A stretch of DNA of 64,000 nucleotides from Ryuthela nishihirai (Eukaryota; Arthropoda; Arachnida; Araneae; Heptathelidae), in the NCBI GenBank assembly GCA_038380435.1, contig JAWZYU010000024.1, positions 54,770,613 through 54,834,612 of the forward strand, read 5' to 3'. The translations under genes were made by a program, and so were the position numbers. Of the stretch, positions 22,331 to 34,299 are shown piece by piece. Every line of letters starts with the position of its first letter. Positions within the stretch are counted from its first letter, which is position 1. The notes beneath the pieces are model-generated. The model was not told the origin of the DNA, ran no database searches, and worked only from the letters and a program-made list of their open reading frames with translations.

Positions 22331-22869
22331 ATTCTTTTGAAACTTGAATCATTTCATATCTTACTGAACAGCTTCGTATGTGCTGCATGTCATATATACC
22401 CATCTTTCTGGATGAGGCAATTTCTTCAAACAGAGTGTATTTAGTAATAAATCTTGATATGCAGTTAATATGTAGTATTATTTATTTTGTAACTGAGAAT
22501 GTTTATAGTATTGGAAGTTCTCCAGCAACCTACTGTTTTCAGATTAGGTGCTTTTTCCTTTTGACCTTTCAGATTGCTGTTCTTTTCCTTTTTTGTGTGA
22601 ACTCTTCGGTTGTTCTAAGTTCTGCAGGATTTATGCCTGTGCATTATAACTGAAAGCAAAAATAACATTTTATATTCTAATTACCACTAATATTAACTCT
22701 TTAATGACTATAACAGCCCAAAAGACATGTAAAGTGTAGTAAGGAATAGCAGTATTTTGATGGATCATTTTAAATTTTCAGCTGTTGTGAGTGTAAAGAA
22801 GCTACAGAATTGTACCCAGTAAAATGTAATTTTTTTAAATTTTATTTAACTCTAATCATTGTAGACTAG

Positions 22870-23577
22870 TTATCAGAATCGTCAATTGATGGGGACATTC
22901 TACAACAAGGAACATTCTATCATGCCACAAATATCCATGAAAGGGACACCTACTGCAGTGGTAGTTTCAAGGTTTGGGGAGATATATTTTTGGGTGGCTC
23001 CACAGATTTATATATGTATTTCCAATAGACTACATTTACAGATTGCATGTACAGGAATGAAATCTTGGATTTCTACCATATATGGATGCAGTAGAAATAT
23101 CTTCCTTTTACAAGACAATAATGCCCACCTATACCATTGTTGCCTTGTTAGTCACTATCTGAAAAATAGCACTATTAACTGTGGAGTAACCAGTCTGGGC
23201 TCTTGACCTAAAGCTGATAGACCATGCATGGAGTGCTCTTGGAAGAGAGGGGTCCTGAATCGGGCTCCTGCAAGCCTCCCATAGCATCGATGTTCTTTGA
23301 AGGAGCAATGGAGATTACTACCCATAGCACTGGACAATCTTGTCAACAACATGAGACATCATTGCAAGGCCTGCATAGCAGTAAGATTCACACTCCATAT
23401 TAAACCATTTGACCTTCATCTTTTTACTATATATGTGTCTGCATTCATATGTAATATTGAGAATTAAAAGTGTTATTTCATTTTTCAACTGTATTCTTAT
23501 TATGCATAATCTTTATATACACCTATCCGTTTGGTTTTCAGGTTGTTTCTTAATTTTTGGAGACCAGTGTACATTTA
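22870..23577 (+). pseudogene. Tc1-like transposase remnant
   Basis: Frames together give FGEIYFWVAPQIYI (compare VWGGISxxGRTDL), ...LLQDNNAHLYHCCLVSHYL (compare MQDNARPHVARVCRQFL) and a damaged C-terminus. The right end TTTTTGGAGACCAGTGTA is at about 23558-23575. Many frame breaks. Confidence 0.7.
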
Positions 23578-23737
23578 GTCAGTTTGCTATGAAGTAGAAG
23601 TCGAATCTAAAGATTGGGGTAATCAATCAAATGGTCTTCAACTTCCTTCAAATATAGTGAGAGAAATGTTTTGATCCTTTAACTCCCCTACGTGCTGACC
23701 ATTTCTAGATATGTTACAATTTCAAGTTCAGCTTTTA

Positions 23738-23805
23738 CCACTTAAGCAGCTGTTTGCCACAGAGGTCTGACAGTCTGTCAGTTTAATATGCTAGATCTTT
23801 GAGGA
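23738..23805 (-). mobile_element. SINE B 3' fragment
   Basis: The AAGCAGCTGTTTGCCACAGA and GGTCTGACAG segments are the palindromic 3' end of SINE B in reverse orientation. The body is lost. Confidence 0.7.
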
Positions 23806-24336
23806 AGGCTCACAGAAGACACATATGGTTAAATTAAACTTTAATTTTTATCATTAGGATGAACAAAAACTACATGATCTGTAGATAAGTCAACCCATAC
23901 AATGATAGATATGTAAAAGTCTTATTCCTGTGCAGTGTCAAATGTGACCAATAGACAAAGCTGATTAAAGGGTTGCCCAGCTTTGCTAGAAAATCAGAAA
24001 AATTCCTTTATCTGTGAATATGATATCCTCACCTCGAAGCTTCAAGGCAAACTTTATGGTGAAAGGAATCTGATTTACTGTTAGTTGTTCAGAGTAGGGT
24101 ATAAGTTCAAGTTGTATACATCCATTTAGATGCAATCTATGGTTTTCAACTCTATAATAAGGGAATTTATAAGGAATCTTTGTCCAGTGTTTTGTTTGGA
24201 AATGGTCAATGGGAAACAGAAATATGTCCTGCAGGGCATCAGTGTAGGTGAGCCTACAGTAAAACACGAATTATGAAACAGGAACATTTCTGTCTTTAAG
24301 CAGTAAAAGAGCAAAAATTGATACAATTCTTCCCTT

Positions 24337-24388
<52 letters not shown>

Positions 24389-26348
24389 AAAAAAGGCAGC
24401 AATTGGCAGCTCTGTCTATATTAGAGAGCTATGCAGGGTAAATCTGTTTGTATTTATATATTTTTAACTTACTAAACTTTTCTTTTTGTGGTAATTTCTG
24501 CTAGCTTTATTAAGTAACATTGAAAGCATGCTTTAAAGTAACTCTCAGTTCATTATGTAATATCATAAATGATCAGTTACTGTAGAAAGGATGTAAAAAA
24601 AAAGCCTAGAATGAAAACATGACATTGCATATTCAGGAAATTTTAAAATTTCTGTGATATGCAATTTAATTTAAATTTTAATTGATGGATGACAAATATT
24701 TCAGTGGTGCAAATTTTGATACTGTTATTGCATTTCCATTTCTTGCCAATTGTAATGGATGTGTGCTTGAAACTGAAAGGTAAAAAAAGAAATCTTTAAA
24801 TTTCATCATTTCTATTTGAATTACAACTTTGAATCTCATGTAGAAAATCACATGTTCTTTATGGATTTGTAGAAATATCAAAACTATATAATAATATTAA
24901 CAGAAATATCCATCATTTCTTCAGTGGAAATAATCAGAGTAAAAGCTTCTATGATGTGTAAATAACACTGTGGTTTGTTTTGGAGAAATGCATTCTCTCG
25001 TGTATCATATTATAGGTGAATATATACATGTACAAGTGAAAACTAGTACTCTTAGTTTTGTATTTTCATATACTCAGTGAATAAAAATTTTATAAAGAAT
25101 TTCATATAGATAATTGTTAGTTGTTTCAGTTTACAAGCCGTTTTGAGTCGTTTAAAATGACCTCAGATTCTGAATACAAAGTGATCTTTTAGGAAGATAT
25201 CTTCTTCCTACATATGAATCAAGAGTTTAATTTTTCAGTCTAGTCTTTTTGTACAGGATATTTCTGTTTCATCTTATTAATGATAACACTTTGATAATTT
25301 TTGTTTGCAGGCAATCTTGATCTGATTGAAAATTTCTGTTGTTTCTGATGAGCTATGTTTGGTTATTAATACAGCTAGAAACTGTTAAGAAATATGAAGC
25401 TGTATTTAAAAGAAAAATGATTAGTTAAAGCTTCATAATTAGGCTAGATCCAGAGATAAGTATGCATCTTCAGTTGCTCCACTGAGTAAATCTGAACTTA
25501 TCATTTAAAGAGTCCAGAATACCATAGATCTGGGTCCTATCACAGTGTTTGGCCCAGTTCAGTTGGTCACCTTCTTTGGCCTGGGCTGAGGAGCACACAA
25601 CATACTGGTTGGTAAGCATAAAGACTACCTTTGTGAAGTCTCCTGCTAATTATGAAGGCTAAAACTAAGGTTCAAGTAGCCCCATGGAAGTGAGAACATG
25701 GTTCAGCCAATGTTGCATTATTGTTTGTGGGCTGTGAGTCAAAGATGCCTGTCTTTATTTGCTATTGTTTCTCTTGGGTGACTCCTTGATGGTCTTCTGG
25801 AAACGTTATTTGTCTCTTGAAACAGTTGCTGTAGATCGATGACTAAAGATTGACATTGGGCCATCTTGCAACTTTTACTTTAGTTCATCTTCAATTCATC
25901 TAATCATCCTCAATTTCAAACTTACTTTTAAATGTCTGTGTTTCATTGTGTAACAGAAAATCACTTTTCAGAGAACAGAATACTAGTCAAATGTTGAATG
26001 ACACTGATGATTCAAGAACGCTTATAAAAATAAGGCAATATTCATCTGTGCAAATGCAGAGCATTCATGTCCATATGGTCATCCTATTCAGCAGTTTACT
26101 TATCTATTGCAGCATATTTTGATTACATTTTATCAGTGACATATTGAATTATTTCAGAATATAATGAAATTCCATTTAAATTGGAAGGTAGTGTATTTGT
26201 TGTTTTAAATATTTATTCTACTTGATTAATACTACAAATATTTGAAAGTACATATTAAATTAATGTATAAAATGTAGAGTATGCAGTTTCATGCTGTATG
26301 ATTTGTAAGTAAATTTAATTATATATATATATCTTTTATTATTTACAG
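23806..26348. other. Intron sequence, mostly unrecognised; 46-base T run
   Basis: A homopolymer of 46 T occupies 24342-24387. It could be the tail of a minus-strand retroposed sequence, but no matching body or target duplication was found. The rest is AT-rich without coding homology. The segment 25440-25800 is less AT-rich and might hide an old repeat, which I could not name. Confidence 0.4.
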
Positions 26349-26496
26349 CTTCTCATTCTCTGTGGCTTGAGATGTGTGAAAAGTATGCTTCCCAGTTAAT
26401 AAAAAATGGTTTTTATCATAAAGCAGCAATTTATTTTTTGGCTTGCCACAAACCTTATGAGGCAATTGATGTTCTAAAGGAAAAAGTAAACTGCAG
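26349..26496 (+). CDS. gemin5: gemin5 exon 4 in window (TPR-like helices)
   Basis: The acceptor is ATTTACAG and the donor is TGCAG/GTTAAT. It enters in phase 1 and exits in phase 2. It encodes SLWLEMCEKYASQLIKNGFY followed by HKAAIYFLACHKPYEAIDVL, which closely tracks vertebrate WLWAVEAFAKQLCFQDQY and [20 protein letters not shown]. The alternating small/large pattern (AAxxxLxxxKxYEAIxxL) is typical of the TPR-like solenoid. I regard this as one of the most diagnostic exons for gemin5. Confidence 0.95.
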
Positions 26497-27019
26497 GTTA
26501 ATTCATATTTTTACTCTATAGCAGTATTCTTTGTAGTTGTATTTTAAATTTATTGTTAATTGTGATTTATAACTATTGTAACTATACATATATTACACTG
26601 TATATTTTTATGCAATTAGCTTAGACATATTAAGTCAGTTTTTAAGCCCAACAAAAAAATTTAATTTCTTTTAAGTCATAAATGCAATTTTTTGTATGAA
26701 AATTCTTTAATACATGCTAAGAAAAGTTAGTCTTTAATATCTGTTTTTATTCACTACCTTATTGCTCAATTTAACTGTTAATTTTGAAATTGAATGTCGC
26801 CTATTTTTTTCTCAATTTTTATTTGGGAATATCTATTAGGAAATGAAACCTAAAGTTTTTTATTATTAGTTTATATGGTAATATAAATGACATAAATAGT
26901 GTAAAACATACAATATTAAAAATCTGGATAGTAAATTAGGTATTATACTAATATTCAATTAAAATAAATCCCTTAACCAAAACTAAAAAAAAATATTGTG
27001 TAATTGAACCTTGTTCTCA

Positions 27020-27105
27020 GGTACAAAGGAGACACTGATTGGTCTGCAAAGTTTACTGTCTCTCAGAATAGATCTTAATCTGTGGCCTGGTGTGCAGAAA
27101 AACTA
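27020..27105 (+). mobile_element. SINE A internal fragment
   Basis: GGAGACACTGATTGGTCTGC and TTAATCTGTGGCCTGGTGTG align with the body of SINE A (GGGGACACTGATGGGCTTGG, TTAAGCCGTGGCCCCGTGTG). No head or tail. Flanks 26497-27019 and 27106-27529 are unassigned AT-rich sequence. Confidence 0.6.
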
Positions 27106-27529
27106 CACTCCATTTATTTTAAAGAATTAATAGCTATCTAGTAGGTTGTTTATCTACCCTGAATCTTTTGTATTTAGCAATTTAAATTGTGTGTGGGGAC
27201 ATTTTTGCTTATATATAAACAAACTCAACCTAATTCTAAAATTCTGCATGAACATCATATTGCAACTGATGAGTGATATGTATCAGCTGTCTGATTAATT
27301 TCACAAGTTTACTCTGATCTTATAGTGAATTTCCTTTAATTTTATTCTGGCTATTAGTTTTTTTCTAGCATATTTTTACCTACTATTGTTTTAATATAGT
27401 TGTTATAAAACACAGTAGAATTTTTTTTTTCTTGTTAAATATATTAGAAGCATTTGTAGTTCACTTGATTTTATTCCATTTTTAAGTGGCAGTTTTGAAA
27501 TTGAAACTTGACAGTTTATCAATCAGTAG

Positions 27530-27690
27530 TAAATGCACAGAGTTACCTGTTGACACAGAAGTCAATAAATTGATAAATAGTTTTGTGGGAAAAATGAGTT
27601 TTGCTTATCCGCACTACTCAAATCCGTGTCTCCAGATTCATGCCAGAGTGTTCTAACCATTAAACTTGGACTGCCTCCATCATTTATCGA
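27530..27690 (-). repeat. tRNA-related repeat, family D
   Basis: On the minus strand: a tRNA-like module (TTAATGGTTAGAACACTCTG, then GGATTTGAGTAGT), then ATTTATCAATTTATTGACTT and CAACAGGTAACTCTGTG. The same order is found at 27840-27990 and inside 41318-41659. Confidence 0.6.
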
Positions 27691-27839
27691 CTACTGTGAC
27701 ATAAATTTATCAAACTTGTTGCCCATGGTATCATGCATGATTGGGGAAGGTATCTTTCTTTTCAATGTTGCTCTGAATGTGATGTAAATCAGAAAGTTAC
27801 TCATGCTGAAAGCATTAATAAAATATCCAGTAAATAGTA

Positions 27840-27990
27840 AATATACAGAGTTTTCTATTGACACAGATGTCAATAAATAGTTTTGTGGGAAAAATTAGTT
27901 TTGCAGATTCACAGGGCTCAAACCCACATTTCACCACATACATTACAGAGTATTCTAACCATTAAGGGTACGTGCTCACTAGCCAGCAAC
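27840..27990 (-). repeat. tRNA-related repeat, family D
   Basis: A close second copy about 310 bp from the first, sharing ATTGACACAGATGTCAATAA and TAGTTTTGTGGGAAAAATTA (read on +) and the tRNA-like TATTCTAACCATTAA. The pair may be a local duplication. The interval 27991-28810 has a 120-codon open frame (27883-28245) overlapping this repeat, without homology. Confidence 0.6.
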
Positions 27991-28816
27991 AGCCACACAG
28001 AATTGCCATTTCCTCTGCTACCTTGCTTTCTTGTAAGGATATGCCTGGTTGCATGCTCCTCAAAAGTGGTGGTCAATTCCCTTAAGAGAAGAAGAGTGTT
28101 GAAGACTGTGAGAATGAAGGGATTAGGGCTTGGCATGATTAGCAAGCAAGGGAATCTGCAAGGACATCTGGGATTCTCCTCCAAACCATGGGTGACATTG
28201 CCGAGACCAATGCTTACACATTGCTTGCCAGTGAGCACTGTCTAATAGAGAATGCAATGGAAAATATTTTCAGTTGGAGTAATGCCTGCATGTGTGCAAC
28301 CATTGCTAAACCAGTTAATGTGTACCTTAAACTAAGACTGGCTCCATCATTTATCCACTAATGCAACTTCCAAATCTAATCAACAATAAATTGCTACCAA
28401 ATTGAGCAATACCTTTACTCTAATATTTTTGTTTTATTTATTCTTTTACTTTGTTTATATTAATTTTAATATTTTACTATGTTCTTACAAGGATTTTTGT
28501 CAAAAATGTTTAAATTTTATAAACTGTGTTTTTAACGTCAAGAATGTTAACTTGCAATGGTCTTGGAATGAATTAGGCCTTTGACATGTATTTCCCAAAT
28601 TCACATAATGAAAGTTTTCATAGAATTAATTAAAATTCATTATGTTGGGGGGCGGGGCTCCACTCTTCTGGTGATGATTACTTTGTGCAAAAATGTAATT
28701 GCTAATGAATCCATTAATATGCACTAGAAAAAAAACCTCAAACCTTTCTGGAGTTAATGAAAGCATTATCCTAGTGCAACTAAATTATTTAAGATTGCTA
28801 GAAGTAAAATGCATAA

Positions 28817-29007
28817 AATAAATAAATACCCCTCAAGCAGCTGCTTGCCCAGAGGTCTGTCAGGAGCCTGTCAGTTTATATGCCATAGTAGAAGGTCTGA
28901 GAGGATGGCAGGACCTCAGCAGAAAAACAACACAAACAGCCATGCCTTACCCGGAGCTCAAACCCAGGTCCCTTAGATCAGTAGCCAAGCATGCTAACCA
29001 CTCGGCC
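28817..29007 (-). mobile_element. SINE B, with target duplication
   Basis: Reverse copy with tail AATAAATACCCCTCAAGCAG, both palindromic 3' motifs and the tRNA-like head. It is flanked by ATGCATAA at 28809-28816 and 29008-29015. Confidence 0.88.
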
Positions 29008-29261
29008 ATGCATAATGAGGAACAAATATCCATAAGTTGCAAATAAAAATATAATTTTGCCCTTTATTTCACATAATTCCTAAAATGGTAAAATATGTAT
29101 AAAAGGCTGGGATTTATTATTTTTCTTGCTAACTTCTGTAGGCTCTGCAGATTGAGAATTCTCTAGGTTTTTTTGTATTCATTTCAAAAATGCATCAGTT
29201 AAAACACCACTTTAAGCTGTTAAATATTGTTCTAGATAAAAAAAAAAAAATTATCCATTAC

Positions 29262-29594
29262 CAAGCAGCTGCTTGCACCAAGGTTTGACACGAACACTTG
29301 TAAGTAATTAGTACTTAGTATAACTTAGAAACTTCACGAAATATTCACGAAAACTATACTAAGTATATTCATAGTTACACTATTAATTTTAATTGAATAT
29401 TAGTATAATACCTAATTTACTATTAGTGCAAAATTTTTAAGCATATTTTTATGTCACAGAGATGAACTGTAAGGAAGGCAGATTGCTCAGCAGAAAGGTA
29501 ACATAAGATGAAAACATTCATGCCTTATTCAGAACTCGAACTTGGTCCTTTTGATCAGCAGCCAAGCATGCTAACCACTCTGCCACTGGGACTG
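29262..29594 (-). mobile_element. SINE B, diverged and interrupted
   Basis: The AAGCAGCTGCTTGCACCAAG 3' end and the head (TGATCAGCAGCCAAGCATGC) are present but separated by about 130 bp of unrelated AT-rich sequence. It is a copy that took an insertion or drifted heavily. Confidence 0.75.
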
Positions 29595-29936
29595 TTGTTG
29601 CTTCTTATTCACTTTCTTTGTGCACTGTAATTCCACTACGCATTCACATATTTGGTGTAACTATGAAATGGGAATGATAGCAAATGCACACCAACTCAGA
29701 TGTGAAAATAAAAAGGTATCTGAATATGTCTTAATTGTGATATGTTGCAAATTTTGCACTTTAACTAGAAGAATTCTATTATTCTCTAGTTTGTGAAATA
29801 GAAATAGAAAAGTTTTCATATTTTAACTGAATGTTTTAATTGTCCAGTACAATGACAGATTTTGTACTTTGATGGTAATATCATTTAACTCATTTGCAAA
29901 AATGTTTACGTAGCTTATCACCCCTCTCCCTTTCCA

Positions 29937-30010
29937 TCATGGGGTGGGGGTTGATTCAGTTGGTAGCACTGGGCTCAACCTGTTGCTATCAGGTTCAAGT
30001 ATACAGTATA
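29937..30010 (+). mobile_element. SINE A head only
   Basis: GGGGTGGGGGTTGATTCAGT followed by TGGTAGCAC and CAGGTTCAAGT retains the A- and B-box order of SINE A. No body follows. Confidence 0.5.
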
Positions 30011-30027
30011 TTGCCAACTCTATATAT

Positions 30028-30250
30028 AAAAGGAATAAGCAACACATTTTCATGTTTATATTAAACACCCCATTTTTCTATTTAACACCCTACTACCTTT
30101 CCATATACATAGTCAGTTCTCTAGTTCATTGACTCTTCATAAAAGGAATAAGCAACACATTTTCATGTTTATATTAAACACCCCATTTTTCTATTTAACA
30201 CCCTACTACCTTTCCATATACATAGTCAGTTCTCTAGTTCATGACTCTTC
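30028..30250. repeat. Tandem duplication, 113-bp unit
   Basis: Two adjacent units starting AAAAGGAATAAGCAACACAT (30028 and 30141) are essentially identical apart from a one-base indel near the end (TTCATTGAC versus TTCATGAC). Confidence 0.95.
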
Positions 30251-30427
30251 TCCCATTAAAAATTTTAGTAACTGAAGTGGAGATGAAAGAATAGTAAACA
30301 TATATATTACACATAGTTTGCACAAATATTTATTTAAAGACTATTACAGTGGATGGGGGGAAAGCATATATTGTATTATTGACAAGAATAATTTATGGTG
30401 GAGGGGTACCAGAATAATATTCTAGCC

Positions 30428-30625
30428 CAGTGGTTCTCAACCTTTTATGCTTCACATACTCCCTGGAAATGTGTATGTAACTCGCATACCCCTTGTATAA
30501 ATAGATAAAACATAGTTATGGTATAACAATGGTTATTTTTACTTTGTTACTAGATCTGGTGACTTTTGAGCTCTCACAGCGTGCCCCAAAATATTTTACC
30601 ACATACCTCACGTTGAGAATCCATA
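30428..30625. mobile_element. hAT-type miniature element
   Basis: The left end is CAGTGGTTCTCAACC and the right end is CGTTGAGAATCCATA, a decayed complement. The 8-bp sequence TTCTAGCC lies at 30420-30427 and 30626-30633, inside a longer 13-bp match. CAGTGGTTCTCAACC is the usual end of non-autonomous hAT elements. No coding. Confidence 0.8.
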
Positions 30626-30737
30626 TTCTAGCCCATTTCAATTTAATAAAGTCACTTGGTTCCTCCTGAATTTTTTTCTAGATCTAGGCTTGTTCACAGA
30701 GTGTTTTTTGCCATATTTTCTTGCTTTCTTTTTCTTA

Positions 30738-32156
30738 CTACACTGGTTTCCATAAATTAAGGAAAACTCAGAAAAATTATGATAAACAAAAAACTATATG
30801 AACGATTTTAATGAAATTTGATGAAAACGCGAATTACAATGCTAGTTTCAGAATGGCAAACAATGTTTTATACTAGAAAAAAATTTCGTCAAAAAAAAAC
30901 AGGAACTTGTCCAAAAATGAGGTGTCAGAATATAATGGGTAAATTTCTTTAATAAGGAGTGTGGTCACCCCTTACATCAATGCAGGCACGACAGCGATGT
31001 TCCATGCTATTTATGATGTTGTGAATCAGCTCAGTAGGGAGTAATTACCATTGTTCCTTTAAAGCAGTAATAAGCTCCTCCTTTGTTTCAGGTGGCAGGT
31101 TGAGGGCAGCAACATGTCTCCCTAGAGCATCCCACACATGCTCAATCAGATTTAGGTCAGGAGATCGAGCTGGCCACTCCATGCACATAATGGTCTCCTC
31201 TTGAAGGTATTGTTCCACTAGTCGAGCTCTGTGTGGATGAGCGTTATCGTCTTGTAAGATGAATATTTCACCAATTGAACCAGCATAAGGATGTACATAA
31301 AGGTCCAAAGCCTAGAGCATTGAGGTTCCCACTTGTCAACACATAGAGGCCTATGCTTCCACCTAAGAGAAATGCCACCCCAAACACATGCTACCTCTGC
31401 CGTAACTGTTTGACAGATGTTACTAGGATGATAGTGGGTAGCTCATTCTCTCCATATCAAACAATGTCTGGAATCGCTCTGCAAGCAATATCTGGGCTCA
31501 TCTGTGAAGAGTACGAACCTCCATTGCTCTTATGTCCAGTTAGCATGCATACGTGCCCAATTCAACCGCTCTCTCCTGTGATGTGACATGAATGGTATAC
31601 AAATTACAGGCCTTCTAGTGTACAGACCTCCCTTGTGAAGCCTTCTAAGCACAGTAGAAGCTGGTACAATCCTCCCTGTGGCTGCTGCAACAGAGGATCA
31701 TAGCTGAGAGGGAGTAGATGTCCTGCTCCTTCGTGCTGTTAATCTCAGATATCGGTCTTGTACATTGGTTGTAACTCTTGCCCTTCATCGGCTAAACCTC
31801 CGAGACGTGGAATCCATGATAAGAAACTGATTCCAGTCTATGGACCACAGAAGGACTCACATTCAGCCATCATGCCATGTCTTACTGACTTTGGCCTGCT
31901 TCAATCCGGCCAGTAGCTCTCCATCACAGTTCATTTGGCAAATGATTTTCCATTTCCCAGCACCAAATGATGCTGTTCGGTTTGTTCAACATGTGGTAGA
32001 TTTTTCAAATATTTCATTTAATTGTGCTGATGAAGAGGTATTAACATTTCATTAGTGGAATCAATTTATCTTATCTGATGATTTTGTGTGTTCATGTTTC
32101 AGTAAAGCATGTTCAATTAGATCAGAATTTCCTTATCTTTGTTGTGTGGGAAATCA
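30738..32156 (-). pseudogene. Tc1-like transposon, minus strand
   Basis: The minus-strand frame at 31308-31045 reads FILQDDNAHPHRARLVEQYL and MEWPARSPDLNLIEHVWDAL, the DDE region and NPIEH-type motif of Tc1. Upstream N-terminal parts are scattered to about 31930. The left end near 30740 has TACACTGGTTTCCATAAATT, and a degraded counterpart may end near 32156. Confidence 0.8.
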
Positions 32157-32189
32157 TATGCCTTTAAATATTAATACCATTGGATGCCA

Positions 32190-32365
32190 AATCTAATCTG
32201 CCCATCAGGTGGGATGTAAAGCTGTAGCCCCCTTGTGCACATTAAAAAAAAAAACACATTTTTCTTCAACTTTAAAAAGTGAACAAATGCTTCCATTTAA
32301 TAGCTGTTCAGTGGGTCCCTATCTTCAACCTTCTCTGAGCCCTTGGATCCATTGTGTGCTGTTAA
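32190..32365 (+). mobile_element. SINE A internal fragment
   Basis: CATCAGGTGGGATGTAAAGC, GCTTCCATTTAATAGCTGTT and CAGTGGGTCCCTATCTTCAA follow the order of the SINE A body. The 3' tail is replaced by other sequence. Confidence 0.65.
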
Positions 32366-32403
32366 CTTCATTATCTGATACTTCTGCAAGCAATATTGCC
32401 ACC

Positions 32404-33339
32404 CCTATAGCAGCAAGAAATAGCAAATAAATGCAAATAAATTGCTTAATAATCTTAATAATCTTATGCAAATAAATTGCTGTCAAAGACATAATGTCAC
32501 TGTGATTTAAAATAACTTAAAAAAAAAGCTATGTCTTATTGTGATTATTAAGCAGCATATATGCTCATTGATACAAAAATTACAAAACCTGAAGCAAGTT
32601 TCAAACTTTGAAACTGTGTAGAGCAGTAGAACATAATGCAAGGTAGTAATGATTAATAACAGAATCACCTGATTGCCTATTAAGGGTGTATTTAGGGGCC
32701 CCCAATATGAGCTCTCAGTATCAGGTATGATCCTTGGCTGTGATGCAGTCAGGCATTGATGCACACAGATCCCTAATAGTGTCCTGAGGCACTTGCCACC
32801 ATTCTTCCTCCAAATGTCTGCAGGTGTCCAGTGTGTGTATGTGTGTGCTGATGTGGATGTTGCTGGAGACAACCCAGCACATCCCATAGCAGCAAGAAAT
32901 AGCAAATAAATGCAAATAAATTGCTGTCAAAGACATAATGTCACTGTGATTTAAAATAACTTAAAAAAAAGCTATGTCTTATTGTGATTATTAAGCAGCA
33001 TATATGCTCATTGATACAAAAATTACAAAACCTGAAGCAAGTTTCAAACTTTGAAACTATGTAGAGCAGTAGAACATAATGCAAGGTAGTAATGATTAAT
33101 CACAGAATCACCTGATTGCCTATTAAGGGTGTATTTAGGGGCCCCCAATATGAGCTCTCAGTATCAGGTATGATCCTTGGCTGTGATGCAGTCAGGCATT
33201 AATGCACACAGATCCCTAATAGTGTCCTGAGGCACTTGCCACCATTCTTCCTCCAAATGTCTGCAGGTGTCCAGTGTGTGTGTGTGTGTGTGTGCGCTGA
33301 TGTGGATGTTGCTGGAGACGACCCAGCACATCCCATATG
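32404..33339. repeat. Tandem segmental duplication (about 450-480 bp units) carrying a Tc1 3' end
   Basis: The unit beginning at the TAGCAGCAAGAAATAGCAAA motif occurs at about 32408 and 32888. Both copies run through TGTCAAAGACATAATGTCAC, GGGCCCCCAATATGAGCTCT and a TG-repeat to CAGCACATCCCATA. The first unit has an extra roughly 35 bp (TTAATAATCTTAATAATC). The shared content includes the C-terminus of a minus-strand Tc1 transposase. Confidence 0.92.
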
Positions 33340-34065
33340 TGCTGTATAGGGGAGAAATCTGGAGATATGACAGACCAAGGGTGTTGACATCCCATAAACA
33401 TTTTTGGATAATGTAGCCCTTATGGGGATTTGTTGGACAAGTTGCCATTCTGCTGAAGAATGGCACCAGAAGAGTTCCACAGGAAAGGTTCTTTAATAAG
33501 GCAAATGCACACCAGCTCAGCTGTGAAAATAAAAAAAGGGGTACCAGAATGTCATTGAGCTGTCGAAGTTCCCTAAACAAACACTAAAGTTATTCTGGAT
33601 AGTTATAATTGATGACACCCCACACCTGAACACAGTGTGCAAGCACTGTAGCTCTCAGTATGCTTGGCAGATCCTGCTACAGCAATGCCAAACCCTTATA
33701 CTACATCACCTGCACCCAAGTACAAGCATAACTCATCCAAGAAGACGTGACTGGTGATGATTAGCAGTCAGAAATAGCCTGCATGAATTGCAGGTGCTAC
33801 ATTGCACTCAATTGCTGTAGATGTCACAGGGGTCGCACATTGCTTGTCACAGATGAGGTAATCTCATGGTTTAGTACATCTGCAGGGGCCTGAGCTATGA
33901 CAACACAAAGTGATTCCTGTCCTTGTCCACTGCTCTAAACAGCATATTACGATGTTCATTGCATGACCAAGATGATCAGCTATGCAACAGCAGACCAACC
34001 TGCCTCGTGCATTGCCACAATACGGCCCCATTCAAACAGGCCTTAGCTGCTGATAATATGCTTGC
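33160..34065 (-). pseudogene. Tc1-like transposon, minus strand, internally deleted
   Basis: On the minus strand the N-terminal helix-turn-helix region reads FEWGRIVAMHEAGWSAVA near 34060 and LEQWTRTGITLC near 33940. The C-terminal part reads SPDFSPIQHIWDVLGR near 33370 and VPQDTIRDLCALMPD near 33215. The middle, with the first catalytic Asp, is largely missing. Its 3' end was copied into the tandem duplication at 32404-33339. A TG microsatellite (33278-33294) interrupts it. Confidence 0.78.
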
Positions 34066-34299
34066 ATTCACTGTTTTGGCATACTGTATTGTGACCCCTG
34101 CTCTATGTGAAGCTGAGAGGGGCAAAGGGGGAAATTCTTTTTGAGGATGTGTATTGTGTTTTACCTGCATAATTTATCAACAATGGCTGCAAATTAATGC
34201 ATTTCTTTTTCAAACAGACTTCTTCACTCACCTGCACCCACAGTAAACAAAGCTCAATGGACAAACTTGAATTCCTTGGGTCACATAACACTCATTTAT

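Noticed and set aside
27883..28245. 120-codon + frame, with a 106-codon minus frame opposite.
   Set aside because: It overlaps a family D repeat, has no known domain and no splice or promoter support inside an intron. Mirror open frames suggest chance in a GC-richer patch.
32507..33580. Overlapping minus-strand frames rich in His/Thr (HTHTHT).
   Set aside because: They are the translated TG microsatellite inside a duplicated Tc1 end, not a histidine-rich gene.
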